From: Polynucleobacter sp. MWH-UH24A | GTDB taxonomy: Bacteria > Pseudomonadota > Gammaproteobacteria > Burkholderiales > Burkholderiaceae | Length of the DNA: 64,000 nucleotides | Assembly: GCF_018687475.1 (NCBI RefSeq) | Contig: NZ_CP061292.1 | Coordinates: forward strand, 1,178,001-1,242,000 | Reading direction: 5' to 3' | Part shown: one piece after another, positions 37,671 through 50,038 of the stretch | Layout of the letters: each line of letters starts with the position of its first letter | Numbering within the stretch: position 1 is the stretch's first letter | Notes under the pieces: model-generated | What the model was told of the DNA's origin: nothing | Seen by the model: only the letters and a program-made list of their open reading frames with translations | The model's database searches: none | Program-made: the position numbers and the translations under genes

Positions 37671-38249
37671 TTAACGCAGTCGCCGTTGCCGATCGAGCCA
37701 GTACAGCGAAATAATGGTCTTGACATCCGTAATCGTGCCGTTTTCAACCCACTCGATGAGTTCCTCAAGGGGTGCAGCAAAGACATCCAAAAACTCCTCC
37801 GCATCGAGTCGTGCCGGGCCAGCAGTTAAGCCTTCTGCCAGATAAATATCGATAAACTCGGTGGAGTAGGAAATCACCGGATGAATCCGCCGAATCTTGC
37901 TCCATCGTTTTGCGATGTAGCCAGTTTCTTCTTGCAACTCCCGTTGTGCACAGAGTAAGGGGTCCTCCCCCACGTTAAGCTTCCCAGCCGGAATCTCAAT
38001 CACAGCTTGCTCGATGGGATAGCGGTATTGACGCTCCACTAAAACGCGCCCGTCCTCCAGGATTGGCAAAATGGCAACAGCGCCCGGATGCTCAAGATAC
38101 TCACGCAGTGCGTGTTGCCCATCGGGCAACAATACGGTGTCACGCTTCATCTTTAAAAAGATGCCGGAGTAGACATCCTCACCCGATACACGCTTCTCGA
38201 CTAGATGATCATCGGTATGCGCGAGGTCCTGAAACGATTTCTCGCTCAT
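37671..38249 (-). CDS. nudF: Nudix ADP-ribose/ADP-sugar pyrophosphatase
   Basis: 192 residues from ATG 38249, chosen because AAAGG lies 7 nt before it; a TTG two codons earlier is unlikely. The Nudix box reads GKLNVGEDPLLCAQRELQEETGY (G-x5-E-x7-R-E-x2-E-E-x-G, about 88-110, given with its key residues). It hydrolyses ADP-ribose and related nucleotide sugars. It follows nuoN by 10 bp and may be the last gene of the nuo transcript. Confidence 0.9.
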   Translation of the reverse strand: MSEKSFQDLAHTDDHLVEKRVSGEDVYSGIFLKMKRDTVLLPDGQHALREYLEHPGAVAILPILEDGRVLVERQYRYPIEQAVIEIPAGKLNVGEDPLLCAQRELQEETGYIAKRWSKIRRIHPVISYSTEFIDIYLAEGLTAGPARLDAEEFLDVFAAPLEELIEWVENGTITDVKTIISLYWLDRQRRLR

Positions 38250-38259
38250 ACCCAAACCT

Positions 38260-39750
38260 TTATGAACCGATGAGGGTATTGCGCATGATATTGAGGCACA
38301 GGGCCATGAGGCCCGCTGGGAATATACCCAAAAGTAGAACCATTAAACCGTTCAAACCCAACACCCCTTTTGTAATTCCTGAGCCAGTTACTGAATGCTC
38401 GTGGCTTGGCTCATCAAAGTACATCACCTTCACTACGCGCAAGTAGTAGAAAGCGCCAATCAGCGATGCGATCACCGCAATGACCGCCAAGGCAATGTAA
38501 TCGGCATCAACCAATGCTTCCAAAACAGAGAGTTTGGCGGCAAAGCCTAAGGTCGGAGGTACCCCAGCCAAGGAGAACATCATGATGAGACCAATGAAGG
38601 CATACCATGGGTGCTTACGATTTAAACCTTTTAAACCTTCTAGGGTATCGCAATCGTAGCCCTTACGTGACAAGACCATCAACAAACCGAAGGTACCCAA
38701 GGTAGTGATCACATAGGCAATTACATAGAACATCGAGGCACTAAAGGCGTGATCATCAAAAATCGAGAGCATGCCAAGCAGCACAAAGCCCATCTGTGCA
38801 ATGGCTGAGTACGCCAACATCCGCTTAATATTCGTTTGGGCGATCGCAGTGATATTGCCAATCACTAAGGACAGAACCGCAAGAATCATCAACATCGGTT
38901 GCCAATCGGAAATTAAAGGCAATAAAGTATTAATCAGTAGGCGGAATAACAGAGCAAAGGCAGCGAGCTTTGGAGCTGCTGCAATCAACAAAGTGACCGC
39001 GGTCGGAGCGCCTTGATACACATCAGGCACCCACATATGAAATGGCACTACGCCAAACTTAAAGGCAACGCCAGCCACAATAAAGACGAGACCAAAGGCC
39101 ATAATGAGGTGATTAATCCGAGGATCGAGGAGTGAACGCAAGATCTCCAAGAGATCCAATGATCCGGTCACGCCGTAGATCATTGACATGCCATAGAGCA
39201 AGAATCCAGATGCCAAGGCACCCAATACAAAGTACTTAATCGCGGCTTCCGAGGATAAACCACTAGAGTGACGCATCGCCACTAAACCATAAGTTGAAAG
39301 AGCCATCAACTCAAGACCCAGATACAAGGTAATGAGGTTCGATGCGGAGATCAAAACCAATTGGCCTAATAAAGCAAATAAAGTGAGGACCAAGAAATCA
39401 GGTCTGAAGAGACCTCGATCAATTAAATACTGCTTGGAGTAAATCAGGCTAATTAGTAGCGCAAAGCAGCACCCTGACTTCAAAAGATTAGCAATCGGAT
39501 CGGACTGAAACAGGCCAGCCATCGCAAAATAAGGTAAATCAACGGTTCTGCTCAAAAATGCAATACCCAAACCAATTAAAAGCAGGCAGGAACAGAAATA
39601 CACAAAGGATGCAGCCCGTGGCGCATGAAATACATCATTTGCTTCATGACTGCTCTTTTCTTTAATGAAGGCGCTGGTCAACAGCAAATCACTGGCAACA
39701 AAAGCCAGGATCAGTTCAGGTGCAATGGCAATCAGGTCAAAAGTATCCAT
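38260..39750 (-). CDS. nuoN: NADH-quinone oxidoreductase subunit N
   Basis: Antiporter-like membrane subunit of complex I that helps translocate protons. 496 residues, about 14 membrane helices. The conserved Lys/Glu helices are visible ([49 protein letters not shown]). Last nuo gene, 13 bp after nuoM. Confidence 0.97.
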   Translation of the reverse strand: MDTFDLIAIAPELILAFVASDLLLTSAFIKEKSSHEANDVFHAPRAASFVYFCSCLLLIGLGIAFLSRTVDLPYFAMAGLFQSDPIANLLKSGCCFALLISLIYSKQYLIDRGLFRPDFLVLTLFALLGQLVLISASNLITLYLGLELMALSTYGLVAMRHSSGLSSEAAIKYFVLGALASGFLLYGMSMIYGVTGSLDLLEILRSLLDPRINHLIMAFGLVFIVAGVAFKFGVVPFHMWVPDVYQGAPTAVTLLIAAAPKLAAFALLFRLLINTLLPLISDWQPMLMILAVLSLVIGNITAIAQTNIKRMLAYSAIAQMGFVLLGMLSIFDDHAFSASMFYVIAYVITTLGTFGLLMVLSRKGYDCDTLEGLKGLNRKHPWYAFIGLIMMFSLAGVPPTLGFAAKLSVLEALVDADYIALAVIAVIASLIGAFYYLRVVKVMYFDEPSHEHSVTGSGITKGVLGLNGLMVLLLGIFPAGLMALCLNIMRNTLIGS

Positions 39751-39763
39751 GCAATAACCTTAC

Positions 39764-41230
39764 TCAGAGTTTGCTAATCGCGACATGTTCGAGCAACTGC
39801 ATCACAGCAGGATGAATAATGTCGGTAAAGGGTTTGGGATACACGCCCATGCCAATCACGCAGAGCGACAGAACAATAAACATAAAAAACTCACGGCCGT
39901 TGAGATCTTCAAGCTTAGCAACCTCTGGATTGGTGATTGCGCCAAAGATGACGCGCTTGACCATCCATAAGGAATACGCAGCGCCGAGGATTAAGGCGGT
40001 TGCCGATAACAGACCAATCATGAAGTCGTAATCAACAGCCGCCAAGATCACCATAAACTCACCGACAAAGCCTGAGGTCGCTGGTAAACCGCAATTGGCC
40101 ATTGCCATTAACACCATGAATGCCGAGAACTTTGGCATACGATGCACCACACCGCCGTAATCGGCGATCTTACGGGTATGCATGCGATCGTATAAAACGC
40201 CGATGGCCAAGAACATCGCACCCGATACAAATCCGTGCGAGATCATTTGAATAATGCCGCCCTCAATGCCTAGAGGACTAAAAATAAAGAAGCCAAGGGT
40301 AACAAAACCCATATGCGCAATCGACGAGTACGCCACCAACTTCTTCATGTCTTGCTGAACCAGTGCCACCAAGCCAACGTAGATCACCGCTACTAGCGAT
40401 AAGAAAATGATGATTGGTCCTAAAAGGATGCTGGCATCCGGAGCTATCGGCAAGGAGAAGCGCAAGAATCCATAAGCACCAAGCTTTAGCATAATGGCCG
40501 CTAGCACCACCGAGCCACCGGTTGGCGCCTCAACGTGAACATCGGGCAACCAAGTATGCAGAGGCCACATCGGCACCTTCACGGCAAAGGCCATGAAGAA
40601 GGCAATAAAGATCAGCACCTGTTCCACAATATCCAACTTCGCCCGATGCCAGGTGAGTAAGTCAAAGGTATTGGTCAGGTTATAGAGATACAAAATGGCA
40701 ACTAGCGCCAGGAGCGATCCCAACAAGGTGTAGAGGAAGAACTTAAATGCGGCATAGATGCGATTTTGTCCACCCCATACCCCGATGATGATGTACATTG
40801 GGATTAGGGTCGCCTCAAAGAAGATGTAAAAGAGCAAACCATCAAGCGCTGAGAACACGCCAATCATAAGACCCGACAAAATCATGAAGGCTGCGTAGTA
40901 TTGCGAGGCTTTTTCAGTAATGACCTCCCAAGCAGCAATGACCACAAAGATATTGATAAACGCGGTCAACACCACAAACCATACCGAGATACCATCAACA
41001 CCAAGGTAATAGTTAATGTCGTAGCGTGGAATCCAACTGTGCTTCTCCACAAACTGCATCCCGGCGTTGGCTACATCAAAATTAGCGATCAAGGGCAAGG
41101 TGGCAATAAAGCCCAAAATGGCGCCAACTAATGCCAAATACTTCACGCCAGTGGACGGACGCTCAGAGCCATAGATCAAAATCAGCAGGCCAAAAACAAT
41201 CGGAATCCAAATCGCGTAAGAAAGAATCAT
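39764..41230 (-). CDS. nuoM: NADH-quinone oxidoreductase subunit M
   Basis: Antiporter-like proton-pumping subunit. 488 residues, about 14 membrane helices. Seen: FIFFEATLIPMYIIIGVWG, VKVPMWPLHTWLPDVHVEAP and QDMKKLVAYSSIAHMGFV, which carry the conserved Glu/Lys residues. Starts 12 bp after nuoL. Confidence 0.97.
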   Translation of the reverse strand: MILSYAIWIPIVFGLLILIYGSERPSTGVKYLALVGAILGFIATLPLIANFDVANAGMQFVEKHSWIPRYDINYYLGVDGISVWFVVLTAFINIFVVIAAWEVITEKASQYYAAFMILSGLMIGVFSALDGLLFYIFFEATLIPMYIIIGVWGGQNRIYAAFKFFLYTLLGSLLALVAILYLYNLTNTFDLLTWHRAKLDIVEQVLIFIAFFMAFAVKVPMWPLHTWLPDVHVEAPTGGSVVLAAIMLKLGAYGFLRFSLPIAPDASILLGPIIIFLSLVAVIYVGLVALVQQDMKKLVAYSSIAHMGFVTLGFFIFSPLGIEGGIIQMISHGFVSGAMFLAIGVLYDRMHTRKIADYGGVVHRMPKFSAFMVLMAMANCGLPATSGFVGEFMVILAAVDYDFMIGLLSATALILGAAYSLWMVKRVIFGAITNPEVAKLEDLNGREFFMFIVLSLCVIGMGVYPKPFTDIIHPAVMQLLEHVAISKL

Positions 41231-41242
41231 GACCAGGTGTAC

Positions 41243-43285
41243 TTAGTAAGCAATATAAATGTGGGTATACAAAATCCAGGCCATTAAGCCAATTAGGCCG
41301 ACGATCATGGCAAAGGCATAGTGATAGAGGTAGCCTGACTGCAAATGACGAATCACCCCAGAGAACTTACCAACCAAGTGGGCACTACCATTGACCATCA
41401 AGCCATCAATGACCCGTTGATCGCCTTGCTTCCATAAACCACCGCCAAGGAGCAACGCGCCTTTAGCAAAAATCCATTGGTTTAGATCATCAAGGTAGTA
41501 CTTGTTATCTAAGAGCGTCTTAATTGGCGCAAAGATCTTGGCAATTCTCTCGGGCAAGGATGTAGCCCATAGATAACAAATAGCAGCAACGAGTACGCCA
41601 AGGGCTAGCAAAATAAACACAGGGGTCGTAAAGCCATGCAAAGCCATGGCCACTGGCCCATGGAAGTGGGATGCCAAAGTCGCCATTGCAGGATGCTTGG
41701 TATCGTCCACAAAAATAGCATCCCCAAAGAAACTGCCAAAGAGCATCGGGTCAATGGTGTAGTAACCAATAATCACTGAGGGGATTGCCAAGGCAATTAA
41801 AGGCAAGGTGATCACCCAGGGTGACTCGTGTGGCTTCTCGCCTGGTGCAAGACCATGATGATGCTCATCGTGCGCATCATGCGAATGCTGATGGCTATGA
41901 TCATGACCAAAGCGCTCTTTGCCATGGAAGACATAAAAATAAAGGCGGAATGAATACAACGCGGTCACAAAGACACTCGCCATCACCGCAAAGTATGCAA
42001 ATCCCGATCCAGGAATCGTGCTTGCAGCTACCGCTTCAATAATCGAGTCCTTGGAATAGAAGCCCGAGAAAAATGGTGTGCCGATCAATGCTAAGGAACC
42101 AATTAATATCATCAGACATGTAATGGGCATGTATTTCCAGAGGCCGCCCATCTTGCGCATGTCTTGCTCGTGATGCATTCCAATAATTACACTGCCCGCA
42201 CCCAAGAACAACAAAGCCTTAAAGAAAGCGTGGGTCATTAAATGAAAGATTGCGATCGGATAGGCAGAGACCCCAAGTGCAACGGTCATATAACCCAATT
42301 GCGAGAGGGTTGAATACGCCACCACGCGCTTGATATCGGTTTGTACGATTCCCAAAAATCCCATGAACAGCGCGGTGATTGAGCCCATGACCAAAATAAA
42401 GCTCAAGGCCACATCCGAGAGCTCAAACAATGGAGACATACGGGTCACCATGAAAATACCTGCGGTCACCATGGTGGCCGCATGGATCAACGCAGATATT
42501 GGGGTTGGGCCTTCCATCGAATCCGGCAACCAAACATGCAATGGGAACTGCGCTGACTTACCCATTGCCCCAATAAATAGACAGATACATGCAGCGGTGA
42601 TCAGATTCCAGTTTGTTCCTGGGACAGTCTGAGCGGCTAAGACAGTATTTTGAGCAAAGATATCGGCGTAGTTCATCGAGCCAGTGGCAGCAAGCAATAA
42701 GCCAATGCCCAAGATAAAACCGAAGTCACCCACCCGATTGACTAAGAAGGCCTTCATATTGGCAAAAATCGCGGTGGGACGATCGTAATAAAAGCCAATC
42801 AATAAATACGACACGACACCAACTGCTTCCCAACCAAAGAAGAGTTGCAGCATGTTGTTGCTCATCACCAGCATCAACATCGCAAAGGTAAAGAGAGAAA
42901 TATATGCAAAGAAGCGGTTATAGCCTTCTTCACCTGCCATATATCCAATGGTGTAGATATGGACCATCAACGAGACAAAGGTCACCACCACCATCATCAC
43001 TGCGGTCAATGGATCAATCAGAAAGCCAATGTCTAGACTCAACTCCCCAATCTTCATCCAGGTATAGACACTGCCATCAAAGTAATAGCCGTTCATCACC
43101 TCATACAAAACCCAAGAAGACAGCATGAGGGAGATTGCAACCCCTAGAATCGTGATCGATTGCGATGCCACTTGGCCAATTCGATTACCAAAGAACTTGG
43201 TACCCAATAGACCTGCGAAGGCCGCACCCACCAAGGGGGCTAGTGGAATCGCACAGAGATGGGCAGTTGTTAAAGCAGTGGTCAT
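41243..43285 (-). CDS. nuoL: NADH-quinone oxidoreductase subunit L
   Basis: Largest antiporter-like subunit, with the C-terminal amphipathic helix that spans the membrane arm. 680 residues. Seen: FFGWEAVGVVSYLLIGFYY, GKSAQFPLHVWLPDSMEGP and DIKRVVAYSTLSQLGYMT. A His-rich loop, with about ten His between residues 445 and 475, sits between helices and is a common feature of beta-proteobacterial NuoL. Confidence 0.97.
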   Translation of the reverse strand: MTTALTTAHLCAIPLAPLVGAAFAGLLGTKFFGNRIGQVASQSITILGVAISLMLSSWVLYEVMNGYYFDGSVYTWMKIGELSLDIGFLIDPLTAVMMVVVTFVSLMVHIYTIGYMAGEEGYNRFFAYISLFTFAMLMLVMSNNMLQLFFGWEAVGVVSYLLIGFYYDRPTAIFANMKAFLVNRVGDFGFILGIGLLLAATGSMNYADIFAQNTVLAAQTVPGTNWNLITAACICLFIGAMGKSAQFPLHVWLPDSMEGPTPISALIHAATMVTAGIFMVTRMSPLFELSDVALSFILVMGSITALFMGFLGIVQTDIKRVVAYSTLSQLGYMTVALGVSAYPIAIFHLMTHAFFKALLFLGAGSVIIGMHHEQDMRKMGGLWKYMPITCLMILIGSLALIGTPFFSGFYSKDSIIEAVAASTIPGSGFAYFAVMASVFVTALYSFRLYFYVFHGKERFGHDHSHQHSHDAHDEHHHGLAPGEKPHESPWVITLPLIALAIPSVIIGYYTIDPMLFGSFFGDAIFVDDTKHPAMATLASHFHGPVAMALHGFTTPVFILLALGVLVAAICYLWATSLPERIAKIFAPIKTLLDNKYYLDDLNQWIFAKGALLLGGGLWKQGDQRVIDGLMVNGSAHLVGKFSGVIRHLQSGYLYHYAFAMIVGLIGLMAWILYTHIYIAY

Positions 43286-43290
43286 GTCAA

Positions 43291-43599
43291 CTAGCCTTTG
43301 AGATGATCGAGATCTTCGGTATTAATCGTGTCAACCTTGCGAAATAGAACCACCAAGATTGCCAAACCAATTGCAGCCTCCGCTGCGGCCACCGTCAGAA
43401 TGAAAAATACAAATACCTGACCGGCCATATCACCTAAGTAATGAGAAAACGCGACAAAGTTCATATTGACAGCGAGCAACATTAGTTCGATCGCCATCAA
43501 GAGAATGATCACGTTACGCCGATTTAGGAAAATACCGACGACGCTAATTGCAAACAAAATAGCGCCGAGTACTAAATAATGAGCAAGTGTGATGGTCAT
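43291..43599 (-). CDS. nuoK: NADH-quinone oxidoreductase subunit K
   Basis: Small membrane subunit, 102 residues, three helices. The buried Glu residues lie in [17 protein letters not shown] and [12 protein letters not shown]. The first codons overlap the nuoJ stop by 4 bp. Confidence 0.97.
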   Translation of the reverse strand: MTITLAHYLVLGAILFAISVVGIFLNRRNVIILLMAIELMLLAVNMNFVAFSHYLGDMAGQVFVFFILTVAAAEAAIGLAILVVLFRKVDTINTEDLDHLKG

Positions 43600-44258
43600 G
43601 CTTGATCACCTGGGTTAGATCGGGACTTGAGATCTTGCTTAGCCTCACGCTCAGCATCCATCGAGACAATTCGCATCCGATCTTTAGCGGAAACTGCAAC
43701 CTGCTCTGCAATATTTTGACCCTTAACATCCTTGCGTTTGCGCAAGGTAAGGGCTACAGCTGCGATGATGGCAACCAATAAGACAATGCCGGCAACCTCA
43801 AAGGCATAGATGTACTCAGTAAACATTAAGTAGCCCAGCGCTTGCGTATTATTTGCGGCCACCACATCTGGCAAGGTATTGACTGGTGCAGTAGTACCAA
43901 TGAAGCCACGGATCAAGACAATGGAAAGTTGCAAAATAATCACGACCCCTATCAACATGGCGAGGGGCAGATATTTTTTGAAGTCACGTCGCAAATGTGC
44001 CAAATCAAGATCCAACATCATCACCACAAACAGGAACAGCACCATCACAGCACCGACATAGACCAAGATCAGAATCAAACTTAAGAACTCAGCCTTAAGG
44101 AGCATCCAAATTCCCGAGGCACTAAAGAAAGCCAAAACCAAGAACAGGGCTGCGTGCACAGGATTAGGAACTGTTATGACCCGCAACGCAGAAATCACTA
44201 AGAGCGCTGCGAAGGCAAAGAAAAAGAGGGAGAAAATGAAATCAGGATCGAGGGTCAT
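43596..44258 (-). CDS. nuoJ: NADH-quinone oxidoreductase subunit J
   Basis: Membrane subunit of complex I, 220 residues with five helices. Seen: [20 protein letters not shown] and [18 protein letters not shown], the helix that rearranges during catalysis. A charged cytoplasmic tail follows residue 170. Start 7 bp after nuoI. Confidence 0.96.
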   Translation of the reverse strand: MTLDPDFIFSLFFFAFAALLVISALRVITVPNPVHAALFLVLAFFSASGIWMLLKAEFLSLILILVYVGAVMVLFLFVVMMLDLDLAHLRRDFKKYLPLAMLIGVVIILQLSIVLIRGFIGTTAPVNTLPDVVAANNTQALGYLMFTEYIYAFEVAGIVLLVAIIAAVALTLRKRKDVKGQNIAEQVAVSAKDRMRIVSMDAEREAKQDLKSRSNPGDQA

Positions 44259-44265
44259 AAATCAA

Positions 44266-44757
44266 TTAACGGTATGGGGCATCTGCCTCTCGGTTGGCTG
44301 CAATTTGTTTTTCGTATTCATCACCGACTGCCAATAACATCTCTTTCGTAAAGTAGAGATCGCCGCGCTTATCGCCGAAGTACTCAAAAATATTGGTTTC
44401 AACAATCGCATCCACTGGGCAGGCTTCCTCGCAATAGCCACAGAAAATGCATTTGGTGAGGTCAATGTCATAGCGTGTTGTTCGACGAGTGCCATCTTCG
44501 CGTTGATCAGACTCAATCGAGATCGCAAGTGCTGGGCAAACCGCTTCACATAATTTGCACGCAATGCAACGCTCTTCCCCATTTGGATAACGACGCAAGG
44601 CATGCAAGCCCCGAAAACGTGGTGATAACGGGGTCTTCTCTTCCGGATACTGAATCGTAATCTTGCGTTTAAATAAATAGCGCCCCGTAATCGACATTCC
44701 TTTCAGAACGTCTTTGAGCATTAAGCTATTCAGAAACTGGGAGGCGCGCTTGAACAT
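44266..44757 (-). CDS. nuoI: NADH-quinone oxidoreductase subunit I (two 4Fe-4S clusters)
   Basis: Ferredoxin-like subunit carrying clusters N6a and N6b. 163 residues from ATG 44757, which has GGAG 9 nt upstream; a longer frame into nuoH is not needed. The two motifs [16 protein letters not shown] (about 60-75) and [16 protein letters not shown] (about 101-116) are intact. Confidence 0.97.
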   Translation of the reverse strand: MFKRASQFLNSLMLKDVLKGMSITGRYLFKRKITIQYPEEKTPLSPRFRGLHALRRYPNGEERCIACKLCEAVCPALAISIESDQREDGTRRTTRYDIDLTKCIFCGYCEEACPVDAIVETNIFEYFGDKRGDLYFTKEMLLAVGDEYEKQIAANREADAPYR

Positions 44758-44762
44758 GGTGA

Positions 44763-45836
44763 TTAGCTCCAAATGTTCCAGGGGGACAAAATCCAAGCCC
44801 CAATCAACAATACCCAAACTACGGTCAGCGGAATAAAGACCTTCCAGCCCAAACGCATAATTTGGTCATAGCGGTAGCGAGGTAATGAAGCCCGCAACCA
44901 AATAAAGCATGAGAGGACAAAGAAGATCTTGGCAAATAGCCAGAAAAATCCTGGGATATCGCGCAAGATGGGTAAATCGAGAATTGGTAACCAACCACCC
45001 AAGAACATAATCGAGGTTAAGGCGGCAATCAGAATCATATTGGCGTATTCGGCCAAGAAAAATAAGGCAAAGGCCATCCCGGAGTACTCGACCATATGGC
45101 CCGCAACAATCTCAGACTCCCCTTCGACGACGTCAAATGGGTGACGATTGGTCTCTGCAACCCCAGAGATGAAATAGATCACAAACATTGGCAACAAAGG
45201 CAGCCAATTCCACGACAAGAAATTCAAGCCCATGTCGGCGAAGATGCCAACTTCCTGGGAGCGCACGATGTTACTTAGATTTAATGAGCCGGCGACCATT
45301 AATACGGTGACCAAAGCTAAACCCATGGCAATTTCGTAAGAAATCATTTGAGCAGAAGCACGCATGGCGCCTAAGAATGGGTACTTCGAGTTTGAAGCCC
45401 ATCCTGCCAAGATCACGCCATACACACCCACCGAGGTAATAGCCATGACGTATAAAAGACCAGCATTTACATCCGCCAGTACCAAATCTGCTTGAAATGG
45501 CACAACTGCCCATGCAGCTAACGCAGGAGTTAGCACCATCAATGGAGCAATAATGTAAAGCGTATGGCTAGCTCGTGTTGGAGAGATGATCTCCTTCATG
45601 AGCAGCTTTAATGCATCAGCAATGGGTTGAAATAATCCAAGGGGGCCAACTCGATTGGGGCCTAAGCGAATATGCATCCAGCCAATCAGCTTGCGCTCCC
45701 ACAGCGTGAGGTAAGCAACTGCGCCAAAGATGGGTAATACGATGATCAGGATCTTCGCTAAGCTCCAAACCAAGGGCCAGAAGGAGCCAAATAGGTCTTC
45801 ACCGTGACTGGTAATGAGATCGATCCAATTACCCAT
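44763..45836 (-). CDS. nuoH: NADH-quinone oxidoreductase subunit H
   Basis: Membrane subunit at the quinone site. 357 residues from ATG 45836 (AAGG 5 nt upstream; a GTG five codons earlier is less likely). Eight helices; [36 protein letters not shown] and the C-terminal [18 protein letters not shown] are diagnostic. Confidence 0.97.
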   Translation of the reverse strand: MGNWIDLITSHGEDLFGSFWPLVWSLAKILIIVLPIFGAVAYLTLWERKLIGWMHIRLGPNRVGPLGLFQPIADALKLLMKEIISPTRASHTLYIIAPLMVLTPALAAWAVVPFQADLVLADVNAGLLYVMAITSVGVYGVILAGWASNSKYPFLGAMRASAQMISYEIAMGLALVTVLMVAGSLNLSNIVRSQEVGIFADMGLNFLSWNWLPLLPMFVIYFISGVAETNRHPFDVVEGESEIVAGHMVEYSGMAFALFFLAEYANMILIAALTSIMFLGGWLPILDLPILRDIPGFFWLFAKIFFVLSCFIWLRASLPRYRYDQIMRLGWKVFIPLTVVWVLLIGAWILSPWNIWS

Positions 45837-45843
45837 ACAAACC

Positions 45844-48216
45844 TTAAGCACTCACCGTTGATTTAGAAAGGCTCACTTCACCAAACATCGATGCCAACTG
45901 CCCACTTAACTCTGTGGCAGTTGCGATGCGAACCACACCGTCTGCTAAGTCCGGTTGCAATAAAACGCTTGCCTCCACCGTATGGCCATTTTGGGCCAGT
46001 ACCACGCGATCGCCGGCTTGCAAACTAAGTTGAGCCCAAAGGGTCTGCCCCACCCCAACCATGGTCGCATCTTTTGCATCACGGGTGCGTTGCAACGCAG
46101 GCGCCCGACGCACAATCGCGTCACTTGAGTAAATGGGTTGATCAGCAAGACGCTCGAGCACTGCGGCAAGCGGAACACGCTGCTGGACTTCAGGGGTGGC
46201 TGTAAAACCATTGTTTAGTAGGTCCTGCACAGGCTTAGCGAAGGCATCGGCATAAACCTCCTCGGGCAGGTTATATAAAAAGCCTTCGAGGTTTAGAAGA
46301 CTTCCAAGTGCTCGGAGTACCTTCCATGCTGGTCTTGCATCGGCCAGTGGACGGACAGAAGGCTGGATCGTTTGCACCTGCCCTGCCATGTTCACATAAC
46401 TTCCAATGGTCTCGGTATAAGGTGTGATCGGCAAAATCACATCGGCCAACTCAAGTAAATCGGGGCTCGTATAGGCGCTCATCGCAATCACGGTGTCAGC
46501 AGCTTGCAAAGCAGAGCGTGTGTGCTGTGGGTTGGGAAGATCATTAAGCGGCTCGACATGCAACATTACGTAGGCGCGCGCCTTACTTTGTAATACGGTA
46601 TCAATACTGCCTTGATTGCCTTGAGTAGCACCGACAAGTTGCGCACCCACTGAATTGCCACCTTCGCACAAGAATCCAAAGGTGCATCCCGTATGCTTAG
46701 CAATAAACTCGGCGAGAACATGTAAATCGGAGGCATTGGGATGAGCAATCGCTAATGATCCCAATAAGATGGCCTGCGGTTCCGGGCTCTCGAGTTTGGT
46801 ATTGCTGAGCAACTGATCTGCAATTGTTTGCGCTTCACGAGATACGCTCTTCACAGCAAGGCCGGATGGCGATGAAATGGATTTTGCTTGCGCAATCGCT
46901 TGGGCAATTTGACCCAATTGATCTATCCACTGACTGGGCTTCGATTTCAGATGGGCAGCAATCGGCATGAGCCAATCGTTTCCACCTGCATCGAGTCGAT
47001 AAACCTTGAGGCCCTGCTTGGTTGACGTTCGTACCCGAGCGGCGATCAACGGTAGATCTTTACGCAAATGGCTACCGATCACTAGAACACGTTTGAGTTC
47101 ACCGAGCTTGGCAATTGGCATGCCTAACCAAGGAAGTGCTGCAGATCCACGGGTATCGGTTTGGCGAAGGCGACTTTCAATCTGTTGACTTCCCAATCCG
47201 CGCATCACCTTTTGTAAGAGGTAAAGCTCTTCGGCACTTGCGATGGGATGAGCCAGTGCGGCTAATGCTTGGCTGCCGTGCTGCTTCTGAATATCACCTA
47301 AGGAGTGAACTACATAATCCAGAGCGGATTGCCAATCGGTCTCCAACCACTGCCCATTTTGTTTCACCATGGGCGTGGTTAAACGATCAGGGCTATTTAA
47401 ACCTTCGTATGCAAAGCGGTCGCGGTCACTGATCCAGCACTCATTAATGGCCTCGTTCTCAAGTGCCACTACCCGCATCACGTGATTAGCCTTGGTTTGA
47501 ACCGTGGTATTGGCACCGACGGCATCGTGCGGGCTAATTGAGCGCTTGCGGACTAACTCCCAAGTGCGTGCGGCATACCGAAATGGCTTACTAGTCAAGG
47601 CGCCAACAGGACAGATATCAATCATGTTGCCCGAGAGCTCAGAGTCAACCGTTTGCCCTACAAAGGTCGTGATCTCTGAATGCTCACCGCGGTTAATCAT
47701 ACCAAGCTCCATCACACCGGCAACCTCTTGCCCAAAGCGAACGCAGCGGGTGCAGTGAATGCAACGCGACATCTCTTCCATGGAAATAAGTGGTCCGACA
47801 TTTTTATGAAAGACCACGCGTTTCTCTTCTTTGTAACGAGAACTGGATTTGCCATAGCCAACGGCTAAATCTTGCAATTGGCATTCGCCACCTTGGTCGC
47901 AGATCGGGCAATCCAAGGGATGATTAATTAACAAAAACTCCATCACGGATTTTTGAGCCTCAACTGCCTTGGCCGAATGGGTAAACACCTTCATGCCGGC
48001 CATCACTGGGGTAGCGCATGCCGGCAATGGCTTGGGGGCCTTCTCCACTTCAACCAAACACATCCGGCAGTTCGCTGCGATGCTCAGTTTCTTGTGATAG
48101 CAAAAATGAGGAACATAGGTCCCCAACTTATTGGTGGCATGCATCACCATCGAGCCTTGCGGCACCTCAACGGGCTTACCGTCGACATGGATCTCAATCA
48201 TGTTCACCGTACTCAT
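45844..48216 (-). CDS. nuoG: NADH-quinone oxidoreductase subunit G
   Basis: Large peripheral subunit of complex I that carries several Fe-S clusters. 790 residues from ATG 48216, just after the nuoF stop; a longer start at 48252 lies inside nuoF. Seen: the 2Fe-2S set [16 protein letters not shown], the 4Fe-4[17 protein letters not shown] and [13 protein letters not shown], then a molybdopterin-like body that lacks the cofactor in this family. Confidence 0.96.
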   Translation of the reverse strand: MSTVNMIEIHVDGKPVEVPQGSMVMHATNKLGTYVPHFCYHKKLSIAANCRMCLVEVEKAPKPLPACATPVMAGMKVFTHSAKAVEAQKSVMEFLLINHPLDCPICDQGGECQLQDLAVGYGKSSSRYKEEKRVVFHKNVGPLISMEEMSRCIHCTRCVRFGQEVAGVMELGMINRGEHSEITTFVGQTVDSELSGNMIDICPVGALTSKPFRYAARTWELVRKRSISPHDAVGANTTVQTKANHVMRVVALENEAINECWISDRDRFAYEGLNSPDRLTTPMVKQNGQWLETDWQSALDYVVHSLGDIQKQHGSQALAALAHPIASAEELYLLQKVMRGLGSQQIESRLRQTDTRGSAALPWLGMPIAKLGELKRVLVIGSHLRKDLPLIAARVRTSTKQGLKVYRLDAGGNDWLMPIAAHLKSKPSQWIDQLGQIAQAIAQAKSISSPSGLAVKSVSREAQTIADQLLSNTKLESPEPQAILLGSLAIAHPNASDLHVLAEFIAKHTGCTFGFLCEGGNSVGAQLVGATQGNQGSIDTVLQSKARAYVMLHVEPLNDLPNPQHTRSALQAADTVIAMSAYTSPDLLELADVILPITPYTETIGSYVNMAGQVQTIQPSVRPLADARPAWKVLRALGSLLNLEGFLYNLPEEVYADAFAKPVQDLLNNGFTATPEVQQRVPLAAVLERLADQPIYSSDAIVRRAPALQRTRDAKDATMVGVGQTLWAQLSLQAGDRVVLAQNGHTVEASVLLQPDLADGVVRIATATELSGQLASMFGEVSLSKSTVSA

Positions 48217-48218
48217 GA

Positions 48219-49523
48219 TTAGGCGGCCTTGGCAAATGAAGAGACCATGCAATGCTTATGCTCGATGTGGTAAGCAAACTCATCCATATAGTGTTTGAGC
48301 ATTCCTTGGACCGGCATCGCAGCAGCATCACCTAAAGCGCAGATCGTCCGTCCCTGAATATTTCCGGCAACGTCTTTGAGGAGATCCAAATCCTCTGGAC
48401 GACCTTGGCCATGTTCAATGCGGTTAACGATGCGCCAGAGCCAACCCGTGCCTTCGCGGCAAGGCGTACATTGACCACACGACTCTTCGTGATAGAAATA
48501 CGAGAGGCGCAACAGAGAGCGCACCATGCAACGGGTCTCATCCATGACGATCACCGCTCCAGAGCCAAGCATGGAGCCAGCCTTGGAGATCGCGTCGTAA
48601 TCCATGGTGATATCCATCATGATCTTGCCAGGCAAAACTGGAGCAGATGATCCTCCGGGAATCACGGCTTTGAGCTGCTTGCCATTGCGCATTCCACCGG
48701 CAAGCTTTAGCATCTCTGCAAAGGGCGTGCCCAGTGGAACTTCATAATTGCCTGGGTAAGTGACGTCTCCCGATACGGAGAATATTTTGGTACCGCCGTT
48801 ATTGGGTTTACCCAATTTAAGATAGGCCTCAGCGCCAATCGCAAGAATAAATGGTACGGCCGCAAAGGTCTCGGTGTTGTTAATGGTGGTTGGTTTGCCA
48901 TATAAACCAAAGTTGGCTGGGAATGGTGGCTTAAATCGGGGCTGCCCTTTTTTGCCCTCAAGCGACTCCAAGAGCGCAGTTTCTTCACCACAAATATAGG
49001 CACCAAAACCAGGGGCAGCATGCAACTGGAAGTTAAACTCGGTTCCTAAAATCTTCTCGCCAAGATAGCCCGCAGCACGCGCTTCCTCAAGCGCTTCTTC
49101 AAAGCGATCGTAAACCTCCCAGATCTCACCGTGAATGTAGTTGTATCCAGTTGAGATTCCCATCGCATAGGCACCAATGATCATGCCTTCAATCAGTGCA
49201 TGGGGGTTGTAGCGCATGATGTCGCGGTCTTTGAATGTTCCAGGCTCTCCTTCGTCGCTATTGCATACCAAGTATTTATTGCCGTTGTAGTTCTTGGGCA
49301 TGAAGCTCCACTTCAAGCCAGTTGGAAATCCAGCGCCACCGCGACCACGCAGTGATGATGCCTTGACTTCAGCAATCACAGCATCCGGGGTGATCTTCTC
49401 AGTCAGAATCCGTCGTAACTGCTGATAACCACCGCGCGCCTCGTAATCCTTTAGGTGCCAGTTCTTACCATCGAGGCCAGCCAAAATTAAGGGTTTAATG
49501 TGACGACTATGCAAACTGGTCAT
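48219..49523 (-). CDS. nuoF: NADH-quinone oxidoreductase subunit F (FMN, NADH site)
   Basis: Binds NADH, FMN and cluster N3. 434 residues. Seen: [17 protein letters not shown] (NADH loop, about 57-73), [26 protein letters not shown] and the cluster motif [12 protein letters not shown] near residue 350. It overlaps the nuoE stop by 4 bp. Confidence 0.97.
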   Translation of the reverse strand: MTSLHSRHIKPLILAGLDGKNWHLKDYEARGGYQQLRRILTEKITPDAVIAEVKASSLRGRGGAGFPTGLKWSFMPKNYNGNKYLVCNSDEGEPGTFKDRDIMRYNPHALIEGMIIGAYAMGISTGYNYIHGEIWEVYDRFEEALEEARAAGYLGEKILGTEFNFQLHAAPGFGAYICGEETALLESLEGKKGQPRFKPPFPANFGLYGKPTTINNTETFAAVPFILAIGAEAYLKLGKPNNGGTKIFSVSGDVTYPGNYEVPLGTPFAEMLKLAGGMRNGKQLKAVIPGGSSAPVLPGKIMMDITMDYDAISKAGSMLGSGAVIVMDETRCMVRSLLRLSYFYHEESCGQCTPCREGTGWLWRIVNRIEHGQGRPEDLDLLKDVAGNIQGRTICALGDAAAMPVQGMLKHYMDEFAYHIEHKHCMVSSFAKAA

Positions 49524-50035
49524 ACGCTCCCTCGCTTTGCTTGCGCACTCAATTCATCCAATAAGGCATCAATCTTTTCTTGGCTCATAAAACTACACAT
49601 GCGGTGGTTGTTCACCAACATCACAGGTGAGTCGCCACAAGCGCCCATGCACTCACCCTCTTTTAACGTGAAGGTTCCACATGGCGTAGTCTCATTGAAA
49701 TTAATTCCAAGTTTTTTCTTAAGATAGTCGGCAGCCTCTTCGCCGTGTGTAAGTTGACAAGGTAAATTGGTGCAGATCACAAGTTTGAACTTACCAATCG
49801 GCTTGGTCTCATACATGTTGTAGAAGGTCGCAACCTCCTCAACCGCAATCGTGGGCATCTCAAGAATCTGAGCAACTTCCGCAATAATCTCCGGCGATAC
49901 CCAGCCATGCTCCGATTGCGCTGCAATCAAGCATGCCATCACCGCCGATTGTTTTTGCTCTGGCGGATACTTCGCAATATTGCGATCCATCTCAGCGCGG
50001 GTCTTAGCAGAAAAAAGTGATTGGGCTGTCATCAT
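49520..50035 (-). CDS. nuoE: NADH-quinone oxidoreductase subunit E (2Fe-2S)
   Basis: Thioredoxin-like subunit with cluster N1a. 171 residues. The four Cys are in [16 protein letters not shown] [12 protein letters not shown] and [12 protein letters not shown]. The ATG-ATG start has no strong ribosome site, so coupling to nuoD, which ends 3 bp before, is likely. Confidence 0.96.
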   Translation of the reverse strand: MMTAQSLFSAKTRAEMDRNIAKYPPEQKQSAVMACLIAAQSEHGWVSPEIIAEVAQILEMPTIAVEEVATFYNMYETKPIGKFKLVICTNLPCQLTHGEEAADYLKKKLGINFNETTPCGTFTLKEGECMGACGDSPVMLVNNHRMCSFMSQEKIDALLDELSAQAKRGSV

Positions 50036-50038
50036 GAT

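Noticed and set aside
41821..42042. Dense His codons opposite and within nuoL as a possible repeat or metal-binding gene
   Set aside because: It is the known His-rich loop of NuoL read in frame; no separate gene is needed.
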